27,418 bases of DNA from Moraxella equi (GCF_002027555.1 NZ_MXAP01000053.1:1-27418), one strand, 5' to 3'; counted from the stretch's first letter, positions 8,677 to 17,883 are shown. The notes: generated by a model from the sequence alone, not told the origin. Numbers and translations are program-made.

Positions 8677-9462
8677 TCAATTTTGTTGGCTGTAAGTACT
8701 CTCATCCATCCAATCAATACCACAAGATAACCCACCAATCCAATCTAAAAACTCATCAAAGATGGCACGCCCTTCTAGTCGTTTTCCATGCTGTGGCACC
8801 ATCATGTCCACGGGTAGCTGACGCACGTTGTCCGCCCACAGACGGCAGGCTTTGTTGCTTGTCATGTAGCGTTTGTGAAAGCCTGACATGCCGTTGATGT
8901 GAGCTTGAAAACTCTCCACCTTGATTCCAGAATGCCCCACCAATGACGCCCCCATATCACCTGAGAACAGAATCTGACTGACAGGGTCATAAAACTGAAT
9001 GTTACCCACCGAATGCAAAAAGTGAGCAGGGATTGCCATGATTTTAGTATTGCCCAGTGCATACACGCCACCCACATCAGGAATGCCTTCAAGTCGCTCC
9101 GACAAACCGTGGTGCAATCGCCCTTTGGTAAAAGCAGAATTATAATGGGGCAAAAACCGCTCCCACAACGTTGGGATAAGCAGTTTGGTATTTTGTAAAT
9201 GGATGAGCCAACGGGGCATGGACGCCAAAATGTCAGGGTCTTGGTGCGAACCAATGACGTACTTAATACTCTCCATGCTGGTGTGTTTGGTGATTTGCAA
9301 AGTCAGTGGCGTAAAGGTCAAATCCCCGCCTGGGTCAATGATTGCCGCTTCTTCGCCATCAATGATTAAAAACTGGTTGGATGGCACGCTTTCATCTTCT
9401 TCGGGCATACTAAACGCAATACATTTGTGATGACCGTCATCATACAGAACATAAGATTCCAT
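8677..9462 (-). CDS. MBL-fold protein of the ODP (di-iron oxygen-binding) type, no flavodoxin domain
   Basis: A 261-aa metallo-beta-lactamase-fold protein resembling the di-iron domain of flavodiiron proteins (FprA/ROO). Likely metal ligands are in GSHQDPD (H73, D75, D77), H147 (PAHFLHS), D169 (LFSGDMG) and a late His in VPQHGKRL. The first motif is HxDxD rather than the HxExDH of classical flavodiiron NO/O2 reductases. The protein stops after the ODP domain, so there is no FMN domain and electrons would have to come from elsewhere, or the protein is a sensor. A Shine-Dalgarno AGGAAA precedes the ATG. It stands alone between a REP-like element and a MITE-like element. Confidence 0.75.
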   Translation of the reverse strand: MESYVLYDDGHHKCIAFSMPEEDESVPSNQFLIIDGEEAAIIDPGGDLTFTPLTLQITKHTSMESIKYVIGSHQDPDILASMPRWLIHLQNTKLLIPTLWERFLPHYNSAFTKGRLHHGLSERLEGIPDVGGVYALGNTKIMAIPAHFLHSVGNIQFYDPVSQILFSGDMGASLVGHSGIKVESFQAHINGMSGFHKRYMTSNKACRLWADNVRQLPVDMMVPQHGKRLEGRAIFDEFLDWIGGLSCGIDWMDESTYSQQN

Positions 9463-9479
9463 AATAATTTCCTAAATAT

Positions 9480-9609
9480 TAGGGCGTGCCTACCATTGAT
9501 AACATTTTTATAAAATTAAAGTAAAAATTTAACATTTTAAATCAATTTTTGCATGAAAAATGGCTAAATCTTGTTTTTCATTGCAAATACCAACGGCAGG
9601 CACGCCCTA
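9480..9609. repeat. MITE-like dispersed repeat, copy 3 (complete, short form)
   Basis: A 130-bp element bounded by TAGGGCGTGCCTACC (9480-9494) and GGCAGGCACGCCCTA (9595-9609), a 15-bp terminal inverted repeat with one mismatch. The ends begin and finish with TA, which would fit insertion into TA. The core contains TTTTAAATCAATTTTTGCATG and TTGCAAATACCAACG, shared with the other copies. Confidence 0.75.
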
Positions 9610-9859
9610 CACAAGTCAAAATGAACACCATAGAATTTTTATGGGTTTTGAGCACTATACGCTGATTTGATTAAAATTACCAAAAGTTTTTATTAAATTT
9701 ATTTGTCATAAAACCACCCCGTCCAACAAAAATAAATTTTCTTAATTATTACTCCATTGTAAATAATGTTATCAATAACCCCAACCGCTTTTAAAACCCT
9801 AAAATTTACAAGTATTTTGTGGTATGATAGACGTCTTTTATTTTGCCTGCACACATTCT
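9610..9859. promoter_or_regulatory. Intergenic region with extended -10 promoter for tsaB
   Basis: This A/T-rich stretch follows the MITE-like copy. Near its end the extended -10 TGGTATGAT (9818-9826) predicts transcription starting near 9833. That is downstream of the first possible ATG of the tsaB frame (9824). Nothing else was recognised in this stretch. Confidence 0.4.
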
Positions 9860-10546
9860 ATGACCGCCTTATCGCCCAGCCCATCTGACATTCTCATCGC
9901 CTTTGACACCATTTTTGAGCAATGCTCTATCGCCATTTTGCAAAATGACACCATTATCTACACCGAGACCGTGGCGGGCGGGCGTGGGCAAACGGAGATT
10001 ATTTTGCCCATGCTTGACAAGGCATTACATACGGCAGGCGTGGATATAAAAGACGTCAAGGCATGGGCGTTTAACCGTGGGCCGGGGGCGTTTAGTGGCA
10101 TTCGTATTAACACCGCCCTAGTCCAAGCCCTATCTGTCGCCAATGACGCACCATGTATCGGCATATCTAGCCTGCACGCCTTGGCGTTTATGGCGTGTGA
10201 ACAAGAGAATATGGCGGACGGCACAACGATAACCGCCGTGATAGACGCTCGCCAAAACCAAGTCTATGCAGGGGATTTTGTGGTACAAAATGCCTTGCCC
10301 ATTGCCCAAAGCGAATGTCTATTAGATTATGACAAGCGTGTAGAGACCGACATTATCGTGGGGGACGGGGTGGATTTGGTGGTGACAGATGCCAAAAAAT
10401 TACGCCTAAATCCAACCGCCTGCCATATCGCACACCTTGCCTATCCGCTATTTTTAAAGGGCGAGACGGTAACGGCAGAGAATGCCTTGCCCGTTTATCT
10501 TAGAAATAACGCTTGGAAAACATTGGCAGAGCAAGGCAAGAAATAA
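9860..10546 (+). CDS. tsaB: tRNA threonylcarbamoyladenosine biosynthesis protein TsaB
   Basis: A TsaB-family protein (228 aa from this start). TsaB partners with TsaD and TsaE to attach the threonylcarbamoyl group to A37 of ANN-decoding tRNAs; TsaB itself is a catalytically inactive ASKHA-fold partner. Visible blocks are the N-terminal strand ILIAFDTIFEQCSIAIL, the metal-site equivalent GRGQTEIILPML, the signature GPGAFSGIRI and the DARQNQVYAGDF block. An in-frame ATG 36 bp upstream (9824) overlaps the extended -10 promoter, so 9860 is preferred, though neither start has a strong ribosome binding site. It is a lone gene. Confidence 0.85.
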   Translation: MTALSPSPSDILIAFDTIFEQCSIAILQNDTIIYTETVAGGRGQTEIILPMLDKALHTAGVDIKDVKAWAFNRGPGAFSGIRINTALVQALSVANDAPCIGISSLHALAFMACEQENMADGTTITAVIDARQNQVYAGDFVVQNALPIAQSECLLDYDKRVETDIIVGDGVDLVVTDAKKLRLNPTACHIAHLAYPLFLKGETVTAENALPVYLRNNAWKTLAEQGKK

Positions 10547-10765
10547 TTAACCAATTTTAAAATGAAATATGGGGCAGTTTATTCACCCAATCATTTATAT
10601 GCCAATAATTTTATATTTTTAAAATGACATTGTTCAATAAAGATATATTTTAAAATTTGGATGTGCAAGGGCAAATTACATTCACCCAATCATTTAATAC
10701 CAAAAAATTATTTAACCCCCAACCCATACCTAAACATTGGTAAATTTAAGTAAAAGAGTAATATT

Positions 10766-11608
10766 TTGGACATTTTATTATTTATCAAAGCCTTTATCAT
10801 GGGCATTGTCGAAGGCATTACCGAGTTTTTGCCGATTTCTAGCACAGGCTATATGATTTTGTCGGCAGACATCATGAATTTTTGGGACAAAGACAAGCGA
10901 GATTTGTTCATTGTCTTTGTTCAACTTGGGGCGATTTTGGCGGTCATTTATGACTATTGGGGCAGGTTGTGGACGGCATTTATGGGGCTACTGACAGGCA
11001 AGGCAGACGGCATGACCAACCCCCGCGGGCTGGGTATCTCGCTCATCATTGCCACCATTCCTGTCATGGTTGTCGGTTTTACCCTAAAAGACTTCATCAC
11101 AGGCACGCTCTTTCATCCGCTTGTCGTGGCGACCATGCTTATCATTGGGGCACTCCTCATCATCTATGTAGAAAAACACCCACGCCCCATTAAGGCACAA
11201 GAAGCCGAGCATATTGACATCAAGACCGCCCTTAAAATCGGACTTTGCCAATGCCTTGCCCTCATCCCTGGTACCAGTCGCTCTGGGGCGACCATCATCG
11301 GAGCGTTGTGGTTTGGGGCGTCTCGTAAATCCGCCACCGAATTTTCGTTCTTTTTGGGCATTCCTGTCATTGTTGGAGCAGGACTTTTGGAGCTGATTGA
11401 GAAAAAAGACGTGCTACAAACAGGACAAGATTGGGCGATTTTGGGCGTGGGAACATTTGTATCTTTTGTTGTTGCCCTGCTATGTATTCGCTTACTTGTG
11501 GCGTGGGTGTCAAAGCGGGATTTTATGATTTTTGCCTATTTGCGGATTATCACAGGCGTGATTGTGTTATTGGCGTATTTTGTGTTTGGTTATCAAATTC
11601 AAGGGTAA
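10766..11608 (+). CDS. uppP: Undecaprenyl-diphosphatase UppP (BacA)
   Basis: A 280-aa integral membrane enzyme that dephosphorylates undecaprenyl diphosphate, recycling the carrier lipid for peptidoglycan; overproduction gives bacitracin resistance in E. coli. The signatures GIVEGITEFLPISSTGYMIL (near residues 13-32) and PGTSRSGATI are intact, and about eight hydrophobic segments are spread along the protein. The start codon is TTG (10766), encoding MDILLFIKAF, after AAAAGAG; no ATG lies close to the family start. The 219-bp gap upstream holds two near-identical TTCACCCAATCATTTA segments about 100 bp apart and no gene. Confidence 0.92.
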   Translation: MDILLFIKAFIMGIVEGITEFLPISSTGYMILSADIMNFWDKDKRDLFIVFVQLGAILAVIYDYWGRLWTAFMGLLTGKADGMTNPRGLGISLIIATIPVMVVGFTLKDFITGTLFHPLVVATMLIIGALLIIYVEKHPRPIKAQEAEHIDIKTALKIGLCQCLALIPGTSRSGATIIGALWFGASRKSATEFSFFLGIPVIVGAGLLELIEKKDVLQTGQDWAILGVGTFVSFVVALLCIRLLVAWVSKRDFMIFAYLRIITGVIVLLAYFVFGYQIQG

Positions 11609-11663
11609 ATTTTTATTAAATTTAATGTATATAAATAATATTTACTTTTAATAAAAACCAATC

Positions 11664-11688
11664 TAGGGAGAATCACAATTCGCCCCTA
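11664..11688. repeat. REP-like short palindrome, copy C (imperfect)
   Basis: TAGGGAGAAT and ATTCGCCCCTA form an imperfect inverted repeat with a bulge, flanking CACA. It belongs with the palindromes at 1780-1801 and 5317-5335. Confidence 0.4.
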
Positions 11689-11741
11689 CAATCCTAAAAA
11701 ACATTTTTTATTTATAAAATACCCATTTAAAAGGCAACATT

Positions 11742-12545
11742 TTGAATATTAACATCATCGGCACCGAACAAGACAAAGATTTATTTGATACATTAGACAC
11801 TATCAATAAAACTCACAATTTGTCTTTAAAGTTATCTTTTTATGCCTTATCAAAATTAAGTGATAAATTCATCTCATCGTTTGCCAATGATAATGTCAAT
11901 ACCCCTTTAATTGCTCTTATCAAAAATACCCCAACCTTAATTAAAATTGACAACAATGCTATTATAAAATCATCATTAAATTGGCAAGCCCTAACCAAAC
12001 GTATCGTAACCGCAGGGCGAAAGTCCGAACTGATATTACAAGCAAGTAAATTAACGTCCGACATGAGCGTGATAGACGGTACGGCAGGCTTTGGGCAGGA
12101 CGGATTGATATTGGCAAGCACAGGGGCAAATGTAATCATGATAGAACAACATCCTATCGTGGCAATGCTACTATTATTTGAACATCAAATGATGAATGCC
12201 AATCCAAATTGGCAAAAATTATTAAGCCGAATTACGATTTATCATGGTAATTTTTTGAATACTGATTTTATGGCGACCTTACCAAAGGCGGATATGATTT
12301 ATCTTGACCCCATGTTTCCGTCTGACAGTTATTCTGCCAAAGTGGGCAAAACCATGCAAGTATTACATGATTTGGCAAATCCGCCAAGCGATGATGATGA
12401 AAAACGATTTTTGGATAGTGCCCATGCTCAATTAAAAGACAATGGCAAAATCATCATCAAACGCCCCTTATCCGCCCCCCATTTGGCAAATAAAACGCCA
12501 TTGCAAAGCGTGGCAAATGATGCAATACGGTTTGATAGATATTAG
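11742..12545 (+). CDS. rsmJ: 16S rRNA (guanine1516-N2)-methyltransferase RsmJ
   Basis: A 267-aa SAM-dependent methyltransferase of the RsmJ (DUF548) family, which methylates G1516 of 16S rRNA. The SAM-binding block VIDGTAGFGQDGLILASTGA is followed by MIEQHPIVAMLL, as in RsmJ, and the catalytic block is YLDPMFP. The last residues RFDRY are near the normal family end. The start is TTG (11742) with AAAGGC upstream, the second TTG start in the window. The N-terminal 80 residues are more A/T-rich and Lys/Asn-rich than the catalytic part. A small membrane-protein gene follows after 7 bp and is probably co-transcribed. Confidence 0.85.
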   Translation: MNINIIGTEQDKDLFDTLDTINKTHNLSLKLSFYALSKLSDKFISSFANDNVNTPLIALIKNTPTLIKIDNNAIIKSSLNWQALTKRIVTAGRKSELILQASKLTSDMSVIDGTAGFGQDGLILASTGANVIMIEQHPIVAMLLLFEHQMMNANPNWQKLLSRITIYHGNFLNTDFMATLPKADMIYLDPMFPSDSYSAKVGKTMQVLHDLANPPSDDDEKRFLDSAHAQLKDNGKIIIKRPLSAPHLANKTPLQSVANDAIRFDRY

Positions 12546-12552
12546 GTGATTT

Positions 12553-12801
12553 ATGAAAATAGAATATATTCTACTTGGGTTATTATTACTTAGCTTTGTG
12601 AATGATATTTTGCAAAAACGCAAATATCAAAAACTTTGGCAAGCGGTAGATAAAACCAAATACGTCAATCGCTATCGTGAAATCATTGCCCAAACCAAAG
12701 ACCAAACCCAAGCGATAAAACAATTACGCCAAGAATTTGATGAGTTGGGGTTATTGCAAGCGGTGGAGATTAGTCAACTTGCCCATCAAGATAAGTCTTA
12801 G
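12553..12801 (+). CDS. Small single-pass membrane protein of unknown function
   Basis: An 82-aa protein with one hydrophobic segment at residues 5-17 (YILLGLLLLSFVN). A strongly charged, Gln/Lys-rich, probably helical or coiled-coil cytoplasmic tail follows. It starts with ATG seven bases after the rsmJ stop codon, so it likely shares the rsmJ transcript. I do not recognise a family. The close spacing and sensible protein composition support it as a real gene. Confidence 0.6.
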   Translation: MKIEYILLGLLLLSFVNDILQKRKYQKLWQAVDKTKYVNRYREIIAQTKDQTQAIKQLRQEFDELGLLQAVEISQLAHQDKS

Positions 12802-12811
12802 GCTTAAATTT

Positions 12812-12836
12812 AAAAACCCCTGCAATAGCAAGGGCT
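12812..12836 (-). terminator. Terminator after dapF
   Basis: On the minus strand CCCTTGC-TATT-GCAGGGG is followed by a T-run (12812-12816). It lies 20 bp past the dapF stop and between the converging rsmJ operon and dapF. Confidence 0.6.
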
Positions 12837-12856
12837 TAATTTGGCAAATAACTGAT

Positions 12857-13756
12857 TTAGGCGTCATAACCCTCGGTCGGTGTTAGATTAATCCCTGCCT
12901 GTGCCGCCAGTCCATCAGGGCTAAACACCCCTTCATAGACAAAGGATGTCGGGCCTGTCATCATCACCGAGTAGCCCTCTTGATAACGCACGGCAAGGCT
13001 GCCACCATAGAGCTGAACTCGCACATCAACGCCTTCATCAATCCAACCTTCACGCACGCCCACAGCGACCGCCGCACACGCACCTGTACCACACGCCTGC
13101 GTCTCGCCCACACCACGTTCATAGACACGCAAGCGGACATGGCGTTGATTGACGATTTGGACGAAGCCGACATTGACCCGCTCAGGGAATGCGTCATGAC
13201 TCTCAATGAGCTTGCCCAGACGTGCCACATCAGCAGTCAGCACATCATCCACCAAGATGACCGCATGGGGATTGCCCATGTTGGCAAGGTAGAGCTGAAC
13301 AGGCTCGCCATCGACATTTAGGCGATAGGAATTACCCACTTTGGTGATGGCTTGGGGAGCAAAAGGAATCTCGGCAGGCTCAAATTTGGGCTTACCCATG
13401 TCCACCTGAACCCAACCATAACGGTCGGTGGTCAGCGTGATGACTCCGCTTGCCGTCTCCACACGCAAACGCTGTTTAAAGGAGAGTTTACGAGCCTGCA
13501 CAAAGGACGCAAAACATCTTGCCCCATTGCCACACTGTGCCACTTCCTGTCCATCGGCATTAAAAATACGATATTTAAAATCCACATCAGGGCAAGAAGG
13601 TGGCTCAACGATAAGCAGTTGGTCAAAGCCCACGCCTAGATGGCGGTCGGCAAGCAGTCGCACCAGCTCGCTTGTCAGATTCATCCGCTGTGTCACTAGG
13701 TCAATCACCATAAAGTCATTGCCCAAACCATGCATTTTGGTAAATTCGATTAACAT
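12857..13756 (-). CDS. dapF: Diaminopimelate epimerase
   Basis: A 299-aa DapF that interconverts LL- and meso-diaminopimelate without a cofactor, supplying lysine and peptidoglycan precursors. The two catalytic cysteines are in place: C75 in QCGNGARC and C222 in ETQACGTGA. The N-terminal [11 protein letters not shown] and the substrate-binding NMGNPH and GFVQ regions match the family. The C-terminus continues some 20 residues past the usual end ([20 protein letters not shown]). It is monocistronic with its own terminator. Confidence 0.95.
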   Translation of the reverse strand: MLIEFTKMHGLGNDFMVIDLVTQRMNLTSELVRLLADRHLGVGFDQLLIVEPPSCPDVDFKYRIFNADGQEVAQCGNGARCFASFVQARKLSFKQRLRVETASGVITLTTDRYGWVQVDMGKPKFEPAEIPFAPQAITKVGNSYRLNVDGEPVQLYLANMGNPHAVILVDDVLTADVARLGKLIESHDAFPERVNVGFVQIVNQRHVRLRVYERGVGETQACGTGACAAVAVGVREGWIDEGVDVRVQLYGGSLAVRYQEGYSVMMTGPTSFVYEGVFSPDGLAAQAGINLTPTEGYDA

Positions 13757-13952
13757 TGTCGTTTTCCTTTTGTTTTGGCTAAGTTATGAAAGTCACACCG
13801 TCTATCTTAACATGATACGCCCAAATTGTTAATATTAAAACCAAAAAATAAACGCCATAAAATCAGCCAACCCAACAAACCACCCATCAAATTACACACA
13901 TTTCTCTGATTTTGGTGTAAAATTAGGGGAATTTTTGACACACAGACCTACA

Positions 13953-15200
13953 ATGACTGATTTAAAAAACCCTGCCAATTTTAGCTTTCCCCATGCTCAT
14001 CTTAGCGATGACGACCAACATGCCCTACTTGATTTGCCGACCCAATGGGTGCGGACCGATGATGAGTTGTATGAACTCATTGATGAGATAGATAGCGTGG
14101 ATGTGGTCGCCTTGGATACTGAATTTATCAAGCGTGATACTTATTATCCGATATTGGCATTGGTGCAGGTCAATACCGGCAAAGGGATATACCTTGTGGA
14201 CGCCCCACGGCTTGATTTGACCGAGTTTTGGCAAGCTCTGTGCGAAGTGCCGAGCATGGTATGGTATGCGTGCGGAGAAGATTTGGGGATATTTTATTTG
14301 CTTGCCAATAATCCGCCCTTAACCAATGTCTTTGATGCACAAATTGGCGTGGCGTACCTGACTGGCAAATTGCAAGTGGGTTATAGCCAAGCGGTCAGTG
14401 AGATTCTGGGCGTGGCACTAGATAAAGGCGAGAGTCAGTCCAACTGGCTTGCCAGACCGCTCACGCCCGAGCAAGAACTGTACGCGGTCAATGACGTGCG
14501 TTATCTGCTCGCCCTACATCAGGCGGTTGTGCAGGCACTTAGTGATAAGCAGGTGTTAGACTATGTCAATGAAGACAGCACGCTCTACGCCAAAGAGCTG
14601 TACGACACTCAGCACCTAAGCGATGATAAGCTCTATCTTGACCATGTCGCCCCGACCTATACCAGACAGCAACTGGCAGTACTGCGGGGCTTGACCATGT
14701 GGCGAGAGTCACTGGCTCGGGCGGTGAACGAGCCACGCAGTTTTATCATTGGCAAACAGCCGCTACGTGAGATTATTGAGATCCTGCCGACCAACATGAA
14801 AGATTTGGCACACACCACCCTAAACCGCTCCGCCCTACGCCGTTATGGTGCTGAGATAATCCGTGTCATCAAAGAAGCCAAAGCCCTGCCCCAAGCGGAC
14901 ATGCCTGTCAAAATCCCCGTTTATACCAGCAAAGCCAAGCCTTTTCGCCATGCCCTAGACGAAGCCACCGACGCCCAAGCTCGCCTGCTAAACATTCCTA
15001 ACAATCTATTGCTAAAAGGGCGTTGGATTAATGAGCTTATGTATCACGTCTATCAAGGTCTACCCATCGATGACACGCACGCCCTATCAGGGGGCTTGCA
15101 AGGCTATCGGCAGGCGTGGGTTGTTGGCACGGTACTGCCCCTACTTTATGAGCATGAACAGTCCATTCGTGACGGGTTTGATTGTGGTGCTAAGATGTAG
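13953..15200 (+). CDS. rnd: Ribonuclease D
   Basis: A 415-aa RNase D from the ATG at 13953; an in-frame TTG at 13935 would add six residues. It is a 3'-to-5' exonuclease trimming tRNA and other small RNA 3' ends. Exo motif I is VVALDTEFIKRDTYYP, motif II is in WYACGEDLGIFY, and motif III is YAVNDVRYLL. An HRDC region follows (about residues 235-310, RQQLAVLRGLTMWRESLARAVNEPRSF), with a second RNase D-type C-terminal domain. The length is a little above the E. coli enzyme. A sequence TGGTGTAAAAT just upstream resembles an extended -10. The gene converges on the next one with a 33-bp gap. Confidence 0.88.
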   Translation: MTDLKNPANFSFPHAHLSDDDQHALLDLPTQWVRTDDELYELIDEIDSVDVVALDTEFIKRDTYYPILALVQVNTGKGIYLVDAPRLDLTEFWQALCEVPSMVWYACGEDLGIFYLLANNPPLTNVFDAQIGVAYLTGKLQVGYSQAVSEILGVALDKGESQSNWLARPLTPEQELYAVNDVRYLLALHQAVVQALSDKQVLDYVNEDSTLYAKELYDTQHLSDDKLYLDHVAPTYTRQQLAVLRGLTMWRESLARAVNEPRSFIIGKQPLREIIEILPTNMKDLAHTTLNRSALRRYGAEIIRVIKEAKALPQADMPVKIPVYTSKAKPFRHALDEATDAQARLLNIPNNLLLKGRWINELMYHVYQGLPIDDTHALSGGLQGYRQAWVVGTVLPLLYEHEQSIRDGFDCGAKM

Positions 15201-15233
15201 TGTGGTTAAGGGGGTAAAATGCAAACGGCAAAA

Positions 15234-16052
15234 TTACAACCGCTTTTGCACCGCTTCAGCTTGTGTGAGTGTCATGTCCACCACCGTCATAAACTCAGGC
15301 AGATTCATGCCACGACTGGTCATGCTAACATAACGGTCGCCCGCCACGAACTCGCCATGATAATAGACATCACCCTTTTTATCGATAAGTTGCTCAAACC
15401 TTAGGGGCGTGCCGTTCATGTCTTCACGGTACAGCTCTTTGATGAGTGTTAAGGGCTTGTCGGGATGAATGTGGGTTTCGGTGATTTCAAGGCGTGCTTT
15501 GGTGCTAGGGTGTTCAAATAGGCGGTACACCCCATCAAAACCCGTCTCGCCAAGCACCCCTTCATACGCTCGCCCTGTCAGCACAAAGCCTAACAGCAAA
15601 GCATCTTTGATTTTTACCATTTCAAAGGCAAGGGGCTGTTTTCGCCCAAAGCGATAAGACATTTTGGCATGCGTGGCGGATTTGAACTCATGGGTCAATA
15701 CACCGCCCGATGTACTGCCTGTGTGTTCTAAGTTCTTGATTTGGCGTGCGATGTCTTGTTTTTGGGCGACATCAAGCGTGGCATCAGCCAAGGCGACATA
15801 ACTCACCGCTTGCGTTGTCTCTGTATGAGTTTGGCTGTCAGAGCTGTCCACACTTGCCGTGGCAGGGGTGATAACCATGCTTGCCACGTCTGCTGACGAT
15901 TCGGTATTAACGGAGTCTTTGGCGGACTTTTGGTTTCGAGATAGATTGCCCGACAGACTGCCCGATAAAACAATACCGCCCACCGTCAGACTAAGAGCAA
16001 TGGCACCGATGAGCAGAGTTTTTTTATTGATAGGAAAACGGGTTAGGGTCAT
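15234..16052 (-). CDS. Membrane-anchored or secreted protein of unknown function
   Basis: Starting at the ATG at 16052 it is a 272-aa protein. A basic N-terminus (MTLTRFPINKKT) precedes one hydrophobic stretch (about 13-31), then a Ser/Asn/Thr-rich linker. The Gly/Arg/Glu-rich C-terminal domain is predicted to be beta-rich. The pattern suggests a periplasmic domain on an N-terminal anchor or uncleaved signal. A longer frame starting at 16124 would place its ATG inside a MITE-like repeat with no ribosome binding site, so it is rejected. I do not recognise the family and assign no function. Confidence 0.65.
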   Translation of the reverse strand: MTLTRFPINKKTLLIGAIALSLTVGGIVLSGSLSGNLSRNQKSAKDSVNTESSADVASMVITPATASVDSSDSQTHTETTQAVSYVALADATLDVAQKQDIARQIKNLEHTGSTSGGVLTHEFKSATHAKMSYRFGRKQPLAFEMVKIKDALLLGFVLTGRAYEGVLGETGFDGVYRLFEHPSTKARLEITETHIHPDKPLTLIKELYREDMNGTPLRFEQLIDKKGDVYYHGEFVAGDRYVSMTSRGMNLPEFMTVVDMTLTQAEAVQKRL

Positions 16053-16088
16053 AGGGCGTTTTGAACCTTTATAACACAATTTACATTT

Positions 16089-16334
16089 TAGGGTGTTTAT
16101 AGAAAGAAAATAATGTTTTTGCATGAAAAAAGGCTATCCGACCACTTAACTGTGTAGATTTTAAGATTTTTACTTAATTTTTTAGAATTAAGTGGTCGGA
16201 TTGTTTTTCTGCGTCAAAAATTTGCCTGATAGAAAACTCACAGCCTTTGTTTTTTTCCTTGAAAAACGGGCGATTCCCCTGCTTTTTTTAAACAGGCATT
16301 TTTCATTGCAAATACAAAAGGTAGGTACACCCTA
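16089..16334. repeat. MITE-like dispersed repeat, copy 4 (diverged, with nested inverted repeat)
   Basis: Bounded by TAGGGTGT on the left (16089) and GGTAGGTACACCCTA on the right (16320-16334). The C-to-T and G-to-A changes at the two ends keep the outer terminal repeat complementary. It shares TTTTTGCATGAAAAA, CTTGAAAAACGGGCGATT and TTTTTCATTGCAAATAC with the other copies. A 66-bp segment with perfect 14-bp inverted ends (ATCCGACCACTTAA) lies inside it at 16136-16201. The element fills most of the gap between the unknown gene and the ferredoxin gene. Confidence 0.6.
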
Positions 16335-16354
16335 AGCAAAAGCACATAATCACA

Positions 16355-16717
16355 TCATCCGTCTATTTTATAAAAAATCTGACGGCTAATGATAGATGTT
16401 GTTTGTAAATGCCAAGCCCCATCTGTACGCTGATGTTGCCATGATTTGTTTGGTTTGTCCGTATCATAGCTGACCACCATCGTCCCTGTCGGCACACAAC
16501 AGCACGCCAGCACTTCATCATCATCTAGGTGTGCCAGTGGGATTTGTTTGGCTTTGGGGGTGTCTGTTGCTCCTTTGACACGCATTTTACACGCCCCGCA
16601 AAAACCCTGACGACACATATAACGCACGTCTTTATGTTCGGTGCGTAACATGCCATCAAGCAAGCTCTCACCTTCATGCAGATAAAACCGCATCTCGTCT
16701 GTAAAAATCCACGGCAT
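16355..16717 (-). CDS. 2Fe-2S ferredoxin beside nrdB (YfaE-like)
   Basis: A 120-aa plant-type [2Fe-2S] ferredoxin. Cysteines C35, C40 and C43 (CRQGFCGAC) and the C72-C74 cluster (LACCCVPTG) fit the CxxxxCxxC...C pattern with one spare cysteine pair. It starts 17 bp after the nrdB stop on the same strand. The E. coli equivalent, YfaE, also follows nrdB and donates electrons to rebuild the di-iron tyrosyl-radical cofactor of NrdB; the same role is likely here. The protein has about 30 residues beyond the last ligand (SWQHQRTDGAWHLQTTS), longer than YfaE. Confidence 0.8.
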   Translation of the reverse strand: MPWIFTDEMRFYLHEGESLLDGMLRTEHKDVRYMCRQGFCGACKMRVKGATDTPKAKQIPLAHLDDDEVLACCCVPTGTMVVSYDTDKPNKSWQHQRTDGAWHLQTTSIISRQIFYKIDG

Positions 16718-16734
16718 GATTGATACTTTTGTGA

Positions 16735-17832
16735 TTAGAGTTCAAAATCGTCCAAATCCACCCCGTCCAAATCACTATCAATCTGACCGACCAGATAAGT
16801 GGTGATTTCGGTTTCTTGGGGGGCGACTTGCACGTTGTCCGATGATAGCCACGCATTTATCCAAGGAATGGGGTTGGATTTGGTGTCAAAAATGGCAGGC
16901 AGACCAATCGCCAACATGCGGGTGTTGGTGATATACTCAACATACTGGCACAGGATATCACGGTTTAGTCCGATGATTGAGCCGTCTTTGAACAGATAGC
17001 TTGCCCAGTCTTTTTCTTGTTCGGCGGCGACACGGAAAATCTCAATCGCCTCATCTTGACATTCCTTGGCAATCTCGACCATCTCGGGGTCATCTTGCCC
17101 GTGTCGCATGAGATTGATGATATGCTGTGTGCCGTTTAGGTGCAGGGCTTCATCACGGGCAATCATCTTGATGATTTTGGCGTTACCTTCCATAACCTTA
17201 TTTTCGGCAAAGGCAAATGAGCAAGCAAACGACACATAAAAACGAATGGCTTCTAGGACATTGACCGCCACGATACATAGGTACAGCTTCTTTTTAAGCT
17301 CACGCAAATCACCTTTGCCTGTCAAGTTATACAGCTGACTGGCTTCATACAAATCATCATAATAAATGGCGATGTCTTTGGCACGAGCAAGGATATGCTC
17401 GTTATCCATAATGTCATCAAAAATCACGCTCGGGTCATTGACAATGTTGCGAATGATGTGCGTATAACTACGGCTATGAATGGTCTCACTAAATGACCAC
17501 GTCTCAATCCATGTCTCAAGCTCGGGCAAAGACACAATGGGCAGTAGCACCGCATTGGGGCTACGTCCTTGAATGCTGTCAAGCAAGGTTTGGTATTTTA
17601 AGTTAGACAAAAAAATGTGCTGAGCAGGAGCGGATAATTCACCAAAATCAATCCTATCACGGCTGACGTCTATCTCTTCGGGTCGCCAAAAAAACGACAA
17701 CTGCTTTTCAATGAGTTGTTCAAACACAGGATGACGCTGTTGGTCATAGCGAGAGACGTTCACCGCTTGCCCAAAAAACATGGGTTCTTTTAAGGGGTCA
17801 TTTTTGGTTTGGGGAAAGATAGAATACTGCAT
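16735..17832 (-). CDS. nrdB: Class Ia ribonucleotide reductase beta subunit
   Basis: A 365-aa R2 subunit carrying the di-iron tyrosyl radical needed by NrdA to reduce ribonucleoside diphosphates. Visible are D85 (LLDSIQG), E116 and H119 (SETIHSRSY), the radical tyrosine Y123 in the same block, and the second metal block [13 protein letters not shown]. The C-terminus [14 protein letters not shown] is the acidic tail that docks on NrdA. nrdA normally precedes nrdB; here the upstream region is instead a non-coding stretch followed by the CRISPR array. Two NrdR-like boxes lie 52-98 bp before the start, so nrdB appears to have its own regulated promoter. Confidence 0.95.
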   Translation of the reverse strand: MQYSIFPQTKNDPLKEPMFFGQAVNVSRYDQQRHPVFEQLIEKQLSFFWRPEEIDVSRDRIDFGELSAPAQHIFLSNLKYQTLLDSIQGRSPNAVLLPIVSLPELETWIETWSFSETIHSRSYTHIIRNIVNDPSVIFDDIMDNEHILARAKDIAIYYDDLYEASQLYNLTGKGDLRELKKKLYLCIVAVNVLEAIRFYVSFACSFAFAENKVMEGNAKIIKMIARDEALHLNGTQHIINLMRHGQDDPEMVEIAKECQDEAIEIFRVAAEQEKDWASYLFKDGSIIGLNRDILCQYVEYITNTRMLAIGLPAIFDTKSNPIPWINAWLSSDNVQVAPQETEITTYLVGQIDSDLDGVDLDDFEL

Positions 17833-17883
17833 GATACTCTCTGATGATTGATTTTTATAAATAAAGGGAAAGCTGGGTCTTGT

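Noticed and set aside
8438..8695. An 85-codon open frame after the DUF815 gene
   Set aside because: It runs through the REP-like hairpin, has no ribosome binding site and no protein-like composition.
12980..13832. Several open frames on the plus strand opposite dapF
   Set aside because: They are antisense shadows of dapF, which has intact catalytic motifs.
16053..16124. Upstream start of the unknown anchored protein
   Set aside because: That ATG lies in a MITE-like repeat without a ribosome binding site, and the basic-hydrophobic N-terminus begins at 16052.
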